Notes: generated by a model from the sequence alone, not told the origin. 64,000 nt of DNA from an uncultured Christensenella sp. (GCA_910578195.1 CAJTOY010000002.1:72272-136271); one strand, 5' to 3'. Shown: positions 50,195-59,548, counted from the stretch's first letter. Program-made: numbers and translations.

Positions 50195-50201
50195 AATGTA
50201 T

Positions 50202-51620
50202 ATGAAATTACGGAAGATTACCGACGTCGGATTGAAGGTTTTAACGGCGCTTTTGCTTGCGACCGCGCTTATACTCACCTTTACCGTGTCGGACTACTAC
50301 ATATTCAACAGAATAGGCGAGTACGGTTTTATTTTCGTGTTCTGCCAGTGGGTCAAAAAAGCGGGGCTTTTGCTGATACCGCTCGCCGTATACTACAACA
50401 AAAAAAGCTGTTCGGACGTTGCAAAGTACGTTTTGCCGCTTTTCGTGATAGTTTCTTGCTTCACGTTCGGCGAGTTCTTTAACGCAACCCCCATAACCGA
50501 GGAAAGCACGAACGCCGAGCTGGTCTATGCGCACATAAACGGATTTTTACCCAAAGCCGCGAACATGGCGCTGTTCTTCCTCTCCAACGCTTTTTATCTT
50601 TTAATCTGCGCGGGACTGTTCGTGCGCGACGGATACAAAGTGAACGCGAAAAGCTTTATTTATCTGCCGTTTGCCGTGGTTGCGTGCATGCCCCTCAATA
50701 TCTTCGAAAACTTTTTCGATATCAACGACTTCGCGCCCGACCACTTCCTGCGGTTCGGAAGCTTCACCGTCTGGCACGCGCTTGCGGTTTTAGTGCTGAT
50801 CGGCTTTACAATCGCCTCGTATTACTTCCTCAAAAACAAAGACAGAAAAACCCAGAACGACTTTCTCGTCGCGGCGGCAATCGTGCTTATGATACAGTAC
50901 CACAGCAAGGATTCCATGGTAATGGGCGACGGCTACAACGTGTATAACACGGTTTTCGCGTGTATCCCGCTGTTTATCTGCAACCTCGGCGTGTACGTCG
51001 CTTCGGTTTCTGTCATTTTGAAAAAGAAGGTGCTTTACGCAATATCCTTCTTCGTTCACGCCGCGGGCGCAGTGTCCGTCTTTTTCTACTTCGGCAAGGA
51101 CGGGATGTCCGACTACGGAATTTTTTGCAGCTACTCCATTTTGTATTTCTGCCTGACGCACTGTATTTTGTTCGCGCTGTCGGTGCTGCCGTCCGCGCTC
51201 GGGCACTACAAATTCAAAATCAAGGACTGCTTAATCCCGCTCGCCTACTACTTCGCGGTGATAATCGTCGCGTCGGTTGCAAGCGCCCTCGTCACCTCGG
51301 CTTCTATGGGCTTCGGCTTCGACGGATATATTTTGCAGGAGGGCGAATTCTTACTGCCCAACTACGCGTTCACGCAGATTAACCCTCTGCCGTTCGAAGT
51401 GCCCATGTGGAAGCTTACTATCTGGAAGTGCGATTTGAACGCCCTCTACATACTCGGACTGTACGCGTTCTACGTCGGAATTTTCCTCGCGTTCAACGGC
51501 GCGTACTACGCGTTCCTCGCCGTGCGCAAGGCAATAATTAAAAAACGAGCCCCCGCGGAGTTACCCGCGGAAGCCGTTTCGGAAGCCGCCGTGACGGACA
51601 CCGAAGAAAAAGAGGATTAA
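50202..51620 (+). CDS. YwaF-like polytopic membrane protein
   Basis: A 472-residue membrane protein with roughly ten to twelve hydrophobic helices; the C-terminal half resembles YwaF/TMEM164-type proteins (conserved HSKDSM and FVHAAGAVSVFFYFG-like stretches), though the N-terminal part is less familiar. It ends with an Ala/Glu-rich cytoplasmic tail. Start set at 50202, with ATG-TAT-ATG giving 50196 as an alternative; no ribosome site is present, consistent with leaderless translation. It may continue the regulator transcript but has its own promoter. Confidence 0.65.
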   Translation: MKLRKITDVGLKVLTALLLATALILTFTVSDYYIFNRIGEYGFIFVFCQWVKKAGLLLIPLAVYYNKKSCSDVAKYVLPLFVIVSCFTFGEFFNATPITEESTNAELVYAHINGFLPKAANMALFFLSNAFYLLICAGLFVRDGYKVNAKSFIYLPFAVVACMPLNIFENFFDINDFAPDHFLRFGSFTVWHALAVLVLIGFTIASYYFLKNKDRKTQNDFLVAAAIVLMIQYHSKDSMVMGDGYNVYNTVFACIPLFICNLGVYVASVSVILKKKVLYAISFFVHAAGAVSVFFYFGKDGMSDYGIFCSYSILYFCLTHCILFALSVLPSALGHYKFKIKDCLIPLAYYFAVIIVASVASALVTSASMGFGFDGYILQEGEFLLPNYAFTQINPLPFEVPMWKLTIWKCDLNALYILGLYAFYVGIFLAFNGAYYAFLAVRKAIIKKRAPAELPAEAVSEAAVTDTEEKED

Positions 51621-53089
51621 ATTTCTATTCTGCGTGTGGGCACAGCGTCCAGAAAAGCGGCGTCGTGCTCAACGAAAAGAAGGGTTGCGCCCGAGGACAA
51701 AACCGCCTCTTCGAGCTGTTCGCGCGAGCGGACGTCGAGATAATTGAGCGGCTCGTCCCAGACATACAAGTTGGCTTTTTCGCAAAGGCTGCGCGCAAGC
51801 GCCGCCTTTTTCTTTTGCCCCTCGGAAAGGGCGTTCATGTCGTTTTCGAAATCGCGGGGGTTGAAGCCGAACTTTGCGAGTATTGCCTTGAAATAGCTTT
51901 CGTCGATTTCGCCCGCGTAAGCTTTAAGCGTGCCGTCAAAATCGACGGTCTGCGGAACGTACGAAATTTTAAGTCGGGGCGAAATTTCTTTCACGCCCGT
52001 AAAGGGTATTTCTTCGCCGCAGATAAGCTTTAAAAGGGTACTTTTGCCCGCGCCGTTGCCGCCCGTCACCGCTACCCTCTCCCCCTCGTCGATTGTAAAG
52101 TCCAAATTTTTAAAGAGGGTTTTCGAGGGCATTTTGACAGACAGCCCCGAAAGGGTCACAAGCCGCGAACGGAAGAATTTTTCAGGAAACAGCGTCAGCG
52201 TTTCAATTTCCTGAAAGGACTTCAAAAGTTCCTTCAACTCCTCTTCGGCGGCGTTTCGGCGGTTCAAGACGATATTGGCGCGCTTTTGCATGCGCGCCGC
52301 GCACGCGCCGATAAATCCCCTGTCCACCGCCGCGTATTTGTCCGCGCCGCCCTTGCTGAATTTACCCTTTTCCGCCTTGTCCGCCCACTCGGCGGCGCGC
52401 ATTGCCGATTTTTTTAGGCGGGCGCGCTCGGTTTCGAGGACGCCGCGGCGTACCTCTTCCTCCTTTTCGCGCTTTCTCTTCTCGTCGGCGTACACCGAAT
52501 AATTGCCGCGAACGAGTTTTTCGCCCGTCCTTTCGAGGGCGAGCACATGGTCGCAACAGCCGTCCAAAAACGCCCTGTCGTGTGAGACGACTATAAAGCC
52601 GCTTTTGCCCGAAAGATACTCCGAAAGCCGCGCCCTGCCGAAATAGTCGAGGTGGTCTGTGGGCTCGTCAATGAGCGCGAAGCCCTCGCCCGCGAACATT
52701 GCGGCAAGCTGTAATTTGGTCTTTTCCCCGCCCGAAAGGGTATTGAACGAGCGGTATAAAATTTCGTCGTCAAGCCCCAAAAGGTTTAATTCGCGCCGGA
52801 TTTTCCAAAGCTCGGCGTCGGGAATTTGTTCGTATATTATTTCCTCGGCGGTTTTGAATTCGTCTACGTTTTTAAACGGAAAACGGCGGAAAGGAAGGTC
52901 CGCCGAGACCGCGCCCGTCCCTTTCAGCTCGCCGCAAAGAAGCTTCAAAAGGGTCGTTTTGCCCTTGCCGTTGTCGCCGACAAGCGCAAGCTTCCAGCTT
53001 GTATCGAGGCGGATATCGAAATCCTTAAAAACGGGTTCGAGCCCGCCCGGGTATGAAAAAGTTAAGTTCGATATTTGTATAAAAGACAT
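51617..53089 (-). CDS. ABC-F family ATPase (Lsa-type, antibiotic resistance candidate)
   Basis: A 490-residue soluble protein with two ABC domains and no membrane part. First domain: GDNGKGKTTL, LSGGEKTKL, ALIDEPTDHLD. Second: GGNGAGKSTL, LSEGQKKKAAL, VWDEPLNYLD. A charged linker of ~100 residues (ARLKKSAMRAAEWADKAEKG region) joins them and should reach into the ribosomal exit region. Size and linker match the Lsa/Vga resistance branch, which displaces lincosamide, pleuromutilin or streptogramin A drugs from ribosomes. Start at 53089 with GGAGGAAATTT. The leader contains an attenuator, in keeping with drug induction. Confidence 0.85.
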   Translation of the reverse strand: MSFIQISNLTFSYPGGLEPVFKDFDIRLDTSWKLALVGDNGKGKTTLLKLLCGELKGTGAVSADLPFRRFPFKNVDEFKTAEEIIYEQIPDAELWKIRRELNLLGLDDEILYRSFNTLSGGEKTKLQLAAMFAGEGFALIDEPTDHLDYFGRARLSEYLSGKSGFIVVSHDRAFLDGCCDHVLALERTGEKLVRGNYSVYADEKRKREKEEEVRRGVLETERARLKKSAMRAAEWADKAEKGKFSKGGADKYAAVDRGFIGACAARMQKRANIVLNRRNAAEEELKELLKSFQEIETLTLFPEKFFRSRLVTLSGLSVKMPSKTLFKNLDFTIDEGERVAVTGGNGAGKSTLLKLICGEEIPFTGVKEISPRLKISYVPQTVDFDGTLKAYAGEIDESYFKAILAKFGFNPRDFENDMNALSEGQKKKAALARSLCEKANLYVWDEPLNYLDVRSREQLEEAVLSSGATLLFVEHDAAFLDAVPTRRIEI

Positions 53090-53220
53090 AAATTTCCTCC
53101 GAAAACAAAAAATTTCCGCAAGGAAAAACCACGCGGAAAATTGCCGTACGGAAATACGGTGACGCAATAATAATTCCCTTGCAAGCGCACGGCAAAACAA
53201 GGGCGGGTTACGCCCTGAGC
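53090..53220 (-). promoter_or_regulatory. Attenuator leader of the ABC-F gene
   Basis: Minus-strand RNA can form TTTCCGC...GCGGAAA followed by TTTTTT (53107-53139), a terminator just before the ribosome site. Upstream, TTGCGTCACCGTATTTCCGTACGGCAA folds on its own (TTGC/GCAA, CCGT/ACGG) and takes up the TTTCCG region's neighbours, so it may act as antiterminator. Inducible ABC-F genes in Firmicutes are often controlled by such leaders. Confidence 0.5.
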
Positions 53221-53286
53221 CGTACAGTTTTAAAACGCCTGTAAAAGAATTATATTCTCAACCGTCTATACCTCTCTGTATTGTTA

Positions 53287-55014
53287 TTAAACGCTGAAAT
53301 GCCCGTATGCTTTGACGGAATTTGCAATGTTGTGCATATGGTCGCCTATACGCTCCATGCATACCGCAAGCTGTAAGAAAAGCGAGCCCGCCTCCGCCGT
53401 GCACTTCCCCTCCGACATACGCTGTAAATGCGACTGCTGCATAACGTTGTTCATTCTGTCGGTTTCCTGTTCCTCGCGTTCGACGTCGGGCATATATTTC
53501 AATTCGCTGTCCGCGAACACGCTGCAAACGTATTTATAAAGGTTGGTGATATGTAAATCCATTTCGCGGATTTCTTCGATAGCAGAAGCTGAAAACTCCA
53601 CCTTGTCCTCGACAATTTTTTCGGCGTATTCCACCACGTTCTCGGCGTAGTCGCCGATGCGCTCCAAATCGGAAACAACGCGGTAGAACGAGCTGACCTT
53701 CTTCTCGTCGAGCTCGGATATCTCGTGCATAGAAAGCTTGACAAGGAATTTGAATATGTATTTGTTGGCGGCGTCGATGCCCCGCTCGGTTTCGGCGAAA
53801 AGCTCCTTTTCCGACAAATCGCCCGAAAGCAGCATTTCTATCGAGCGCTTGTAGTTGCCGAACGCGTCGTCGCCCATTTTCAGAAGCTGTTTTCTTACCT
53901 GCCCCACCGCGATTGCGGGGGTCTTTAAAAGACGCACGTCAAGCGTTTCGGCATCTTCGGTTTCCGCCTCTCCCTTCTTTTCGCGGACGATAAGGCAAGC
54001 GAGCTTTACAAGCAGTTTCAAAAACGGCAGAAGCGCCAAAGTGGTCAAAACGTTGAATACCATATGGAAAATCGCAACCTGCCACTGCGTGTCGATACCG
54101 GCGAGCGCCTTTGCAATGTACTTGCCAGCGAACGCAACGGGGAAGATAAATATAATACAGCCCGAGACGTTGAAGAGAAGATGAACCATCGCCGCGCGCT
54201 TCGCGTTTACGTTGGTACCCATCGACGAAATGAGCGAGGTAACGCAAGTTCCCACGTTCGCGCCGAGGATGATGCACATTGCCATTTGAAGGGACATCAG
54301 CCCCGAGCTCGCGAGCGAGATTATAATCGCCGTAAGCGCCGCGGACGCCTGCATTGCCGCCGTAAGCGCCGCGCCGAGTATGAATAAAACCAATATTTCC
54401 CAGGTGAGGGTTTCCTTCGCGCTGCCGAGCGCGATAAACACGTTTTCGACCGCAACGCGCGTGTTGCTGCCCTCGACCATCAAGTCGCCGACCGCGCCCG
54501 ACATTACGTTCAAGCCTATAAAAATAAGACCGACGCCCTCTAAAATGTGCCCTATCTGTTTCAATCTGTCGCTTTTACCCGCGAGGGTTAAAACAAAGCC
54601 TATAAAGGCTACGAACGCAAACAGCGCCGCAACAGAGAAAGACGCGCCGCCCGCCGACGACAGCGCCATTATAAACGCCGAAATCGTTGTGCCGATATTC
54701 GCGCCCATTATGACCGAAGCCGCCTGCGAAAGGGTCATAAGCCCGACGTTTACGAAGCCTACAATCATGACCGTTGTCGCCGAGGAGCTGTTGCAAATCG
54801 CCGTCACCGCCGCGCCCGTGCAAACGCCTATACAGCGGTTTTTGGTCGCCCTGCCCATAAGGCGGCGCATCGATTTGCCCGCGGCTTTTTCGATATTACT
54901 GCCCATCATATTCATTCCGATCATAAACACCGTTACGCCGCCGAGAATGAAAAACGCGCTGTTGATTATCGTGAGTATATCGCCCCCTGTCATTGCCAAA
55001 AGGGAATTTATCAT
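53287..55014 (-). CDS. Na+/phosphate cotransporter family protein with PhoU-like tail
   Basis: A 575-residue protein. Residues about 1-330 form two inverted NptA/Na_Pi_cotrans repeats (GVCTGAAVTAICNSSSATTV, then IMGANIGTTISAFIMAL; second repeat LTAAMQASAALTAIIISLAS and ILGANVGTCVTSLISSMG). Residues ~350-570 are PhoU-like helices (FYRVVSDLERIGDYAENVVE; LAVCMERIGDHMHNIANS). Imports phosphate or modulates phosphate homeostasis at the membrane. Preceded by its own promoter and GGAG. Confidence 0.92.
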   Translation of the reverse strand: MINSLLAMTGGDILTIINSAFFILGGVTVFMIGMNMMGSNIEKAAGKSMRRLMGRATKNRCIGVCTGAAVTAICNSSSATTVMIVGFVNVGLMTLSQAASVIMGANIGTTISAFIMALSSAGGASFSVAALFAFVAFIGFVLTLAGKSDRLKQIGHILEGVGLIFIGLNVMSGAVGDLMVEGSNTRVAVENVFIALGSAKETLTWEILVLFILGAALTAAMQASAALTAIIISLASSGLMSLQMAMCIILGANVGTCVTSLISSMGTNVNAKRAAMVHLLFNVSGCIIFIFPVAFAGKYIAKALAGIDTQWQVAIFHMVFNVLTTLALLPFLKLLVKLACLIVREKKGEAETEDAETLDVRLLKTPAIAVGQVRKQLLKMGDDAFGNYKRSIEMLLSGDLSEKELFAETERGIDAANKYIFKFLVKLSMHEISELDEKKVSSFYRVVSDLERIGDYAENVVEYAEKIVEDKVEFSASAIEEIREMDLHITNLYKYVCSVFADSELKYMPDVEREEQETDRMNNVMQQSHLQRMSEGKCTAEAGSLFLQLAVCMERIGDHMHNIANSVKAYGHFSV

Positions 55015-55035
55015 ATAGCTTTCTCCGTTAAATAA

Positions 55036-55064
55036 ATTTTAACAGTTTTTTCAAATACTGTCAA
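55036..55064 (-). promoter_or_regulatory. Promoter of the Na/Pi gene
   Basis: Minus strand TTGACA (55059-55064), 17-base spacer, TAAAAT (55036-55041). Its -35 lies six bases from the -35 of the divergent trmL promoter. Confidence 0.85.
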
Positions 55065-55069
55065 ACAAA

Positions 55070-55098
55070 TTGCTTTTATTATCCTTTTAATATAAAAT
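55070..55098 (+). promoter_or_regulatory. Promoter of trmL
   Basis: TTGCTT (55070-55075), 17-base spacer, TAAAAT (55093-55098). Confidence 0.7.
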
Positions 55099-55128
55099 AT
55101 TTTCAACAACCATACGGAGGCAATCAAA

Positions 55129-55620
55129 TTGTTCAATATAGTTTTGGTCGAGCCCGAAATTCCGCAAAACACGGGCAATATCGTGCGCACTTGCAGCGCG
55201 ACGGGGTGCAAGTTGCATCTCGTGCGCCCGCTCGGCTTCGAGGTGACCGACAAACATTTGAAGCGCGCGGGGCTCGATTACTGGGACGAAGTCGACATAA
55301 CTTACTACAACTCCTTTTCGGAGGTCGAAGAAAAATTCCCGAACGCGAACTTTTACTTCTTCACCACAAAGGGACTTAAACGCCACTCGGACGCAAAGCT
55401 TAAACGCGGCGATTTTTTAGTGTTCGGCAAAGAGACAAAGGGACTGCCCGAAGAGCTTTTGAAAGAACGCAAAAATAACTGCCTCAGAATTCCCATGATA
55501 GGCGAAACGAGAAGCTTAAACCTTTCGAATTCGGTTGCAATCGCAGTCTACGAGGGACTGAGACAGCTCGACTTCGACGGATTTAAGACCGAGGGGCAGC
55601 TGCACAATTCCAAATGGTGA
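55129..55620 (+). CDS. trmL: tRNA (cytidine/uridine-34 2'-O)-methyltransferase TrmL
   Basis: A 163-residue SPOUT methyltransferase: VEPEIPQNTGNIVRTCSATG near the N-terminus, FGKETKGLPEELL and the knot IPMIGETRSLNLSNSVAIAV. It methylates the wobble nucleotide of tRNA-Leu species using SAM. Translation begins at TTG (55129), eight bases after a clear GGAGG; no ATG is available nearby. Confidence 0.92.
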   Translation: MFNIVLVEPEIPQNTGNIVRTCSATGCKLHLVRPLGFEVTDKHLKRAGLDYWDEVDITYYNSFSEVEEKFPNANFYFFTTKGLKRHSDAKLKRGDFLVFGKETKGLPEELLKERKNNCLRIPMIGETRSLNLSNSVAIAVYEGLRQLDFDGFKTEGQLHNSKW

Positions 55621-55627
55621 AATGTAC

Positions 55628-55656
55628 TTTACATTTATCGAATATTAATGTATAAT
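55628..55656 (+). promoter_or_regulatory. Promoter of rdgB, leaderless
   Basis: TTTACA (55628-55633), 17-base spacer, TATAAT (55651-55656). The ATG at 55664 is seven bases after the -10. Confidence 0.75.
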
Positions 55657-55663
55657 ACTGTAT

Positions 55664-56233
55664 ATGAAACTTGATAAAATAGCCGTTGCCAGCGGCAACA
55701 AGGGCAAGATTGCGGAAATAAAACAGATTTTTACGGGCGTTGAAATCGTGTCTATGCACGAACTCGGCTTCGACGGTGACATCGACGAAACGGGCAAAAG
55801 CTTTAAGAAAAACGCGGAAATCAAGGCGAAGTTTATCGCCGAAAAGTTTTCGCTGCCCGCGCTTGCGGACGATTCGGGGCTGTGCGTGGACTTCCTCCAC
55901 GGCGCGCCGGGGATATACTCCGCGCGGTACTCGGGCAAGGGCGACGCAGAGAACAGAAAGCTTTTGTTAAAGCAGCTCGAATATACCGACGCGCGCGGCG
56001 CGTACTTCGAAAGCGCGGTCTGTCTTTACTTCCCCGACGGAAAAAAATTCTTCGGCGAGGGCAGAACGTACGGCGATATTTTAAGAGAGGAGCAAGGCGC
56101 GAACGGGTTCGGCTACGACAGCCTATTCTACTCACGCGACCTTGAAAAAAGCTTCGGCGTTGCTACCGCGGAAGAGAAAAACTCGGTCTCCCACCGCTAC
56201 CGCGCCCTCGAAGATTTAAGAAAGAAATTATGA
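55664..56233 (+). CDS. rdgB: XTP/dITP diphosphatase (RdgB/HAM1)
   Basis: A 189-residue Ham1 family nucleotide pyrophosphatase: ASGNKGKIAEIKQIF (substrate binding), ADDSGLCVDFLHGAPGIYSA (metal and base), GFGYDSLFY and SHRYRAL near the end. It removes non-canonical purine triphosphates. No ribosome site precedes the ATG, which coincides with the predicted transcript start. It overlaps the downstream phosphodiesterase by 4 bases (ATGA), forming an operon. Confidence 0.93.
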   Translation: MKLDKIAVASGNKGKIAEIKQIFTGVEIVSMHELGFDGDIDETGKSFKKNAEIKAKFIAEKFSLPALADDSGLCVDFLHGAPGIYSARYSGKGDAENRKLLLKQLEYTDARGAYFESAVCLYFPDGKKFFGEGRTYGDILREEQGANGFGYDSLFYSRDLEKSFGVATAEEKNSVSHRYRALEDLRKKL

Positions 56234-56700
56234 AAAAGCTTATAATTATTTCCGACTCGCACGGAAACAGACGCGCCATTGACGAGCTGGACGGAATTTT
56301 CGCCGAAAGCGACTATATAATCCACCTCGGCGACACGTCCGCCGACGGCGGTTATATAAGGGGCAAGTATCCCGACAAGACGGTAGTCATAAACGGCAAC
56401 TGCGACCCCGTGAAACTCGGCGACGACGAGCGGGTTCTGGAAGTCGAGGATATGAAAATTTTCCTCTGCCACGGGCACCGCTATTCGGTAAAGTTCACCC
56501 TTGCAAAGCTTACGGAAGAGGCGAAAAAGCTCGACTGCAAGCTCGCATTATACGGGCATACGCACAGACCGCGGGGCGACGTTCTGGACGGCGTTACCCT
56601 TCTCAACCCCGGCTCGCTGTCAAGGTACGGCAACAAAAGCTACCTCTATGTGGTCGTCAACGGAAATAAATTTACACACAAAATAGTTGTATCGGGATAA
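56230..56700 (+). CDS. YfcE/MJ0936-type metallophosphoesterase
   Basis: A 156-residue calcineurin-like phosphodiesterase with all metal motifs: SDSHGN, HLGDT, NGNCD, CHGHRYSV and YGHTHRP. Members hydrolyse phosphodiesters with Mn2+ or Ni2+; physiological substrate unknown. The rdgB-yfcE order is common in Firmicutes. Confidence 0.92.
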   Translation: MKKLIIISDSHGNRRAIDELDGIFAESDYIIHLGDTSADGGYIRGKYPDKTVVINGNCDPVKLGDDERVLEVEDMKIFLCHGHRYSVKFTLAKLTEEAKKLDCKLALYGHTHRPRGDVLDGVTLLNPGSLSRYGNKSYLYVVVNGNKFTHKIVVSG

Positions 56701-56704
56701 GATT

Positions 56705-57670
56705 ATGAAATTCAAACACAGTTTAAACGTACTTATTGACAATTTCGCGGTGACGTACAAGCACCTTTTATACAAGCTGGTAATTACGATTATCGCCATG
56801 GTTTTATATGCGCTGGTGATTACGCCGTTTATAAACGCCGTCACTTCCTCGCCCGATTACGTCAGTCTTATTGACGGCGTAAAAGAGTTTTTGAAGCACC
56901 TTGTCAGGGGCGACGGCGAGATAGGCAGCGCGACCGAGCAGATTGAAAAGGCGTTCAACGCGCTTTTAAATCTTATCGGCGAAAACCGCGGCAATATTAT
57001 TCTCGGCATAGTCGGGCTTATTCTGGTGCACACGGTTGAAAAGTTCTGCACGGGACTCGGCAACTACGCCATGGCGGCAATCATTAACGACAAAATGTCG
57101 CTGAGGGCGAACTCGCCTTTCTTTATAACCCTTATAAAGAATTTAAAGGAAGCCAGCCTCTACAACCTCATGTACGCGCCGCTGTCGGTGTTATACGACG
57201 TAATCTGCTATCTGGGCGCATATCTGCTTATTTTCAGACTTATCGCGCTTATCCCCTTTATCGGACTGTCGTTGCAGATATTCCTATTTATCACGTCGGT
57301 AATAATGCTCGTGTCGGTTAAAATGACTTTCACCGCCGACTGGCTCCCCTCGCTTATCCGCGGAAAAATGAGTCAGCGCGAGGCGTTCGCCTACACGTTC
57401 GGACGAAAAAACAAAAAGACCTTTAACGTGCTTTCGAACTTTATCGTAATAGTGCTTATCATTATGGCGGTAAACGTTGCGGCGGTTATCTGCACGTTCG
57501 GCGCGGGCTTGCTCATAACCATCCCGTCGAGCTACGCGATTTTGATTTGCTTCGAGTTCGTTAACTACTATGACAGAGAGGAACTCAAATATTTTATCGA
57601 TAAAAACACTATAATAAAACCCGAAAAGGAGCGCACGCTTACGCGCGAAGAATTCTTCCGTGGCGAATAA
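56705..57670 (+). CDS. Polytopic membrane protein, 321 aa, unknown
   Basis: Starts at the ATG at 56705, four bases after the previous stop. Six or so hydrophobic helices are visible (KLVITIIAMVLYALVITPFI; IILGIVGLILVHTVEKFCTG; LIFRLIALIPFIGLSLQIFL; VIVLIIMAVNVAAVICTFGA). An extracytoplasmic helical loop lies around residues 50-95. The C-terminus is charged (KNTIIKPEKERTLTREEFFR). No family recognised. Probably cotranscribed with rdgB-yfcE; a strong terminator follows. Confidence 0.7.
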   Translation: MKFKHSLNVLIDNFAVTYKHLLYKLVITIIAMVLYALVITPFINAVTSSPDYVSLIDGVKEFLKHLVRGDGEIGSATEQIEKAFNALLNLIGENRGNIILGIVGLILVHTVEKFCTGLGNYAMAAIINDKMSLRANSPFFITLIKNLKEASLYNLMYAPLSVLYDVICYLGAYLLIFRLIALIPFIGLSLQIFLFITSVIMLVSVKMTFTADWLPSLIRGKMSQREAFAYTFGRKNKKTFNVLSNFIVIVLIIMAVNVAAVICTFGAGLLITIPSSYAILICFEFVNYYDREELKYFIDKNTIIKPEKERTLTREEFFRGE

Positions 57671-57676
57671 CGGCTT

Positions 57677-57714
57677 GCGGCGGGGACGAAATTTCGTCCC
57701 CGCCGCTTTCTTTT
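57677..57714 (+). terminator. Terminator after the rdgB operon
   Basis: A 30-bp perfect palindrome centred on GACGAAATTTCGTC with GC-rich ends, followed by TTTCTTTT. Confidence 0.85.
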
Positions 57715-57747
57715 GTGAAAATATTTAAAAAAAATTGAAAATCCCTC

Positions 57748-57776
57748 TTTACAATTGTGAAAAAATTCTATATAAT
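57748..57776 (+). promoter_or_regulatory. Promoter of the phosphoglucomutase gene
   Basis: TTTACA (57748-57753), 17-base spacer, TATAAT (57771-57776); leader of ~35 bases with TTGGAG before the ATG. Confidence 0.85.
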
Positions 57777-57817
57777 TGTTATGGCGTATTGCAACGCACA
57801 GAAATTTGGAGATAATT

Positions 57818-59545
57818 ATGAACTATTCTGAAATATATGAAAGCTGGCTCGGCGACGCAAGACTTAACGCGGAAGCTAAAAACGAGCTTGAAAATCTTAA
57901 AGACAACAAGGAAGAAATAGAATACCGCTTCGGCGCGGAGCTCGAATTCGGCACCGCGGGTATGCGCGGCATTATCGGCTACGGCACGAACATGATGAAC
58001 GTTTACACCGTAAAGCGCGCGACGCAGGGACTTGCGGAATTTATCAAGACCCTTCCCGCAGAGACGAACGCAACGTCGAGGGGGGTTGTTATCTCTTACG
58101 ACACTCGCCTTAAAAGCGACGAGTTCGCTCGCGCGGCAGCCGACGTGCTGGCGGCGAACGGTATTTGCGCCTACCTCTTCGGCGACGTTCACCCCGTGCC
58201 CATGCTTTCCTTCGCGGTAAGAAATTTAAATACCGTCGCGGGAATTATGATTACCGCCTCCCACAACCCCAAGCAGTACAACGGTTATAAGGTTTACGGC
58301 GAGGACGGCGCGCAGATGAGCCCCGAGGACACCGACGTCGTCGTCGGCTTTATCAAGAAAATCGACGACTATCTCGGAATCCCCGCCCCCACCGAGGAGC
58401 AGACGAAAAAATACATAAAGACCGTTCCCTCGAAGGTCGACAAGAAATATTATAAGGAGCTGAAAAAGCTCACCCTTTCCAAAAAGGCGGTCAAGGCGTG
58501 CGGAAAAGATTTGAAGCTCGTCTATACTCCCGTTCACGGCTCGGGCTATATTCCCGTAACAACCATATTGAAGAAAATAGGCATTAACGCGACCGTCGTC
58601 GAGGAACAGACGAAAAAGGACACCGATTTTTCCACGGTCGAAGTGCCCAACCCCGAATTCAAGGAAACCCTTTCAATGGGTATCGCGCTCGCGAATAAGA
58701 TTGGCGCAACCGTTGTTTTCGGCACCGACCCCGACAGCGACCGCCTCGGCGTCGCCGTAAAGAACGGCGAGGGCGAATTCGAAGCGCTTTCCGGAAATCA
58801 GGTCGGCATACTTCTTCTCGATTATATCTTGACAAGACTTAAAGAGGAAAACGCGCTTCCCGCAAACGCGGCGGTTGTCAAGTCGTTTGTTACCACGGGC
58901 ATGGCGAAGGCGATTTGCAAACAGTTCGGCGTTGAATTGTTCGAAGTGCCCGTCGGCTTTAAGTTTATCGGCGAAAAAATCAAACTCTGGGAAAAGGACC
59001 GCTCCCACACCTATATTTTCGGCTTCGAAGAGAGTTGCGGATATTTAAGGGGCACGCACGCGCGCGATAAGGACGCAGTCGTCGCGTCCATGCTTTGCGC
59101 GGAGATGGTTTGTTATTATACTTATATCGGTAAGACCGTATTCCAGCGCTTGCAGGAAATTTACGAAACGTACGGCTATGTCTTAGACAGCAACATTTCC
59201 ATACCGTTCAAGGGCTTAAACGCTATGAAAGACATGAACGCCGTCGTCGACGGACTCAAAACCTCGCCCGTGACGAAGTTCGATATTTACGACGTCGCGG
59301 CCGTGCGCGACTATTCGAGCGATACCAAAACCGACGTCGCAACCGGCGCAACGTCGAAGATAGGCTCCCCCCTCACCAACTGCGTTTATTACGAGCTTGA
59401 AAACGGAAGCTTTATCTGCGTAAGACCCTCGGGTACCGAGCCGAAGCTGAAAATTTACTTTTCGGTAAAGGCGCACCACAAGGCGGACGCCGAAGCCGCG
59501 CTTGAAAAAATGAAGTCCGCGGTAAACAAAATAATCAAAGCATAA
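57818..59545 (+). CDS. Phosphoglucomutase/phosphomannomutase (phospho-sugar mutase)
   Basis: A 575-residue alpha-D-phosphohexomutase, the length of Firmicutes PgcA-type enzymes. Motifs: catalytic serine in TASHNPKQYNGYKVYGEDG, metal loop GTDPDSDRLGVAV, sugar loop FGFEESCGYLRG, phosphate-binding RPSGTEPKLKIYF. Interconverts glucose-1-P and glucose-6-P, linking glycolysis with glycogen and wall sugar synthesis. I start at 57818 (GGAG seven bases before); the frame extends upstream to 57776 but there lies within the promoter. Confidence 0.94.
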   Translation: MNYSEIYESWLGDARLNAEAKNELENLKDNKEEIEYRFGAELEFGTAGMRGIIGYGTNMMNVYTVKRATQGLAEFIKTLPAETNATSRGVVISYDTRLKSDEFARAAADVLAANGICAYLFGDVHPVPMLSFAVRNLNTVAGIMITASHNPKQYNGYKVYGEDGAQMSPEDTDVVVGFIKKIDDYLGIPAPTEEQTKKYIKTVPSKVDKKYYKELKKLTLSKKAVKACGKDLKLVYTPVHGSGYIPVTTILKKIGINATVVEEQTKKDTDFSTVEVPNPEFKETLSMGIALANKIGATVVFGTDPDSDRLGVAVKNGEGEFEALSGNQVGILLLDYILTRLKEENALPANAAVVKSFVTTGMAKAICKQFGVELFEVPVGFKFIGEKIKLWEKDRSHTYIFGFEESCGYLRGTHARDKDAVVASMLCAEMVCYYTYIGKTVFQRLQEIYETYGYVLDSNISIPFKGLNAMKDMNAVVDGLKTSPVTKFDIYDVAAVRDYSSDTKTDVATGATSKIGSPLTNCVYYELENGSFICVRPSGTEPKLKIYFSVKAHHKADAEAALEKMKSAVNKIIKA

Positions 59546-59548
59546 ACC

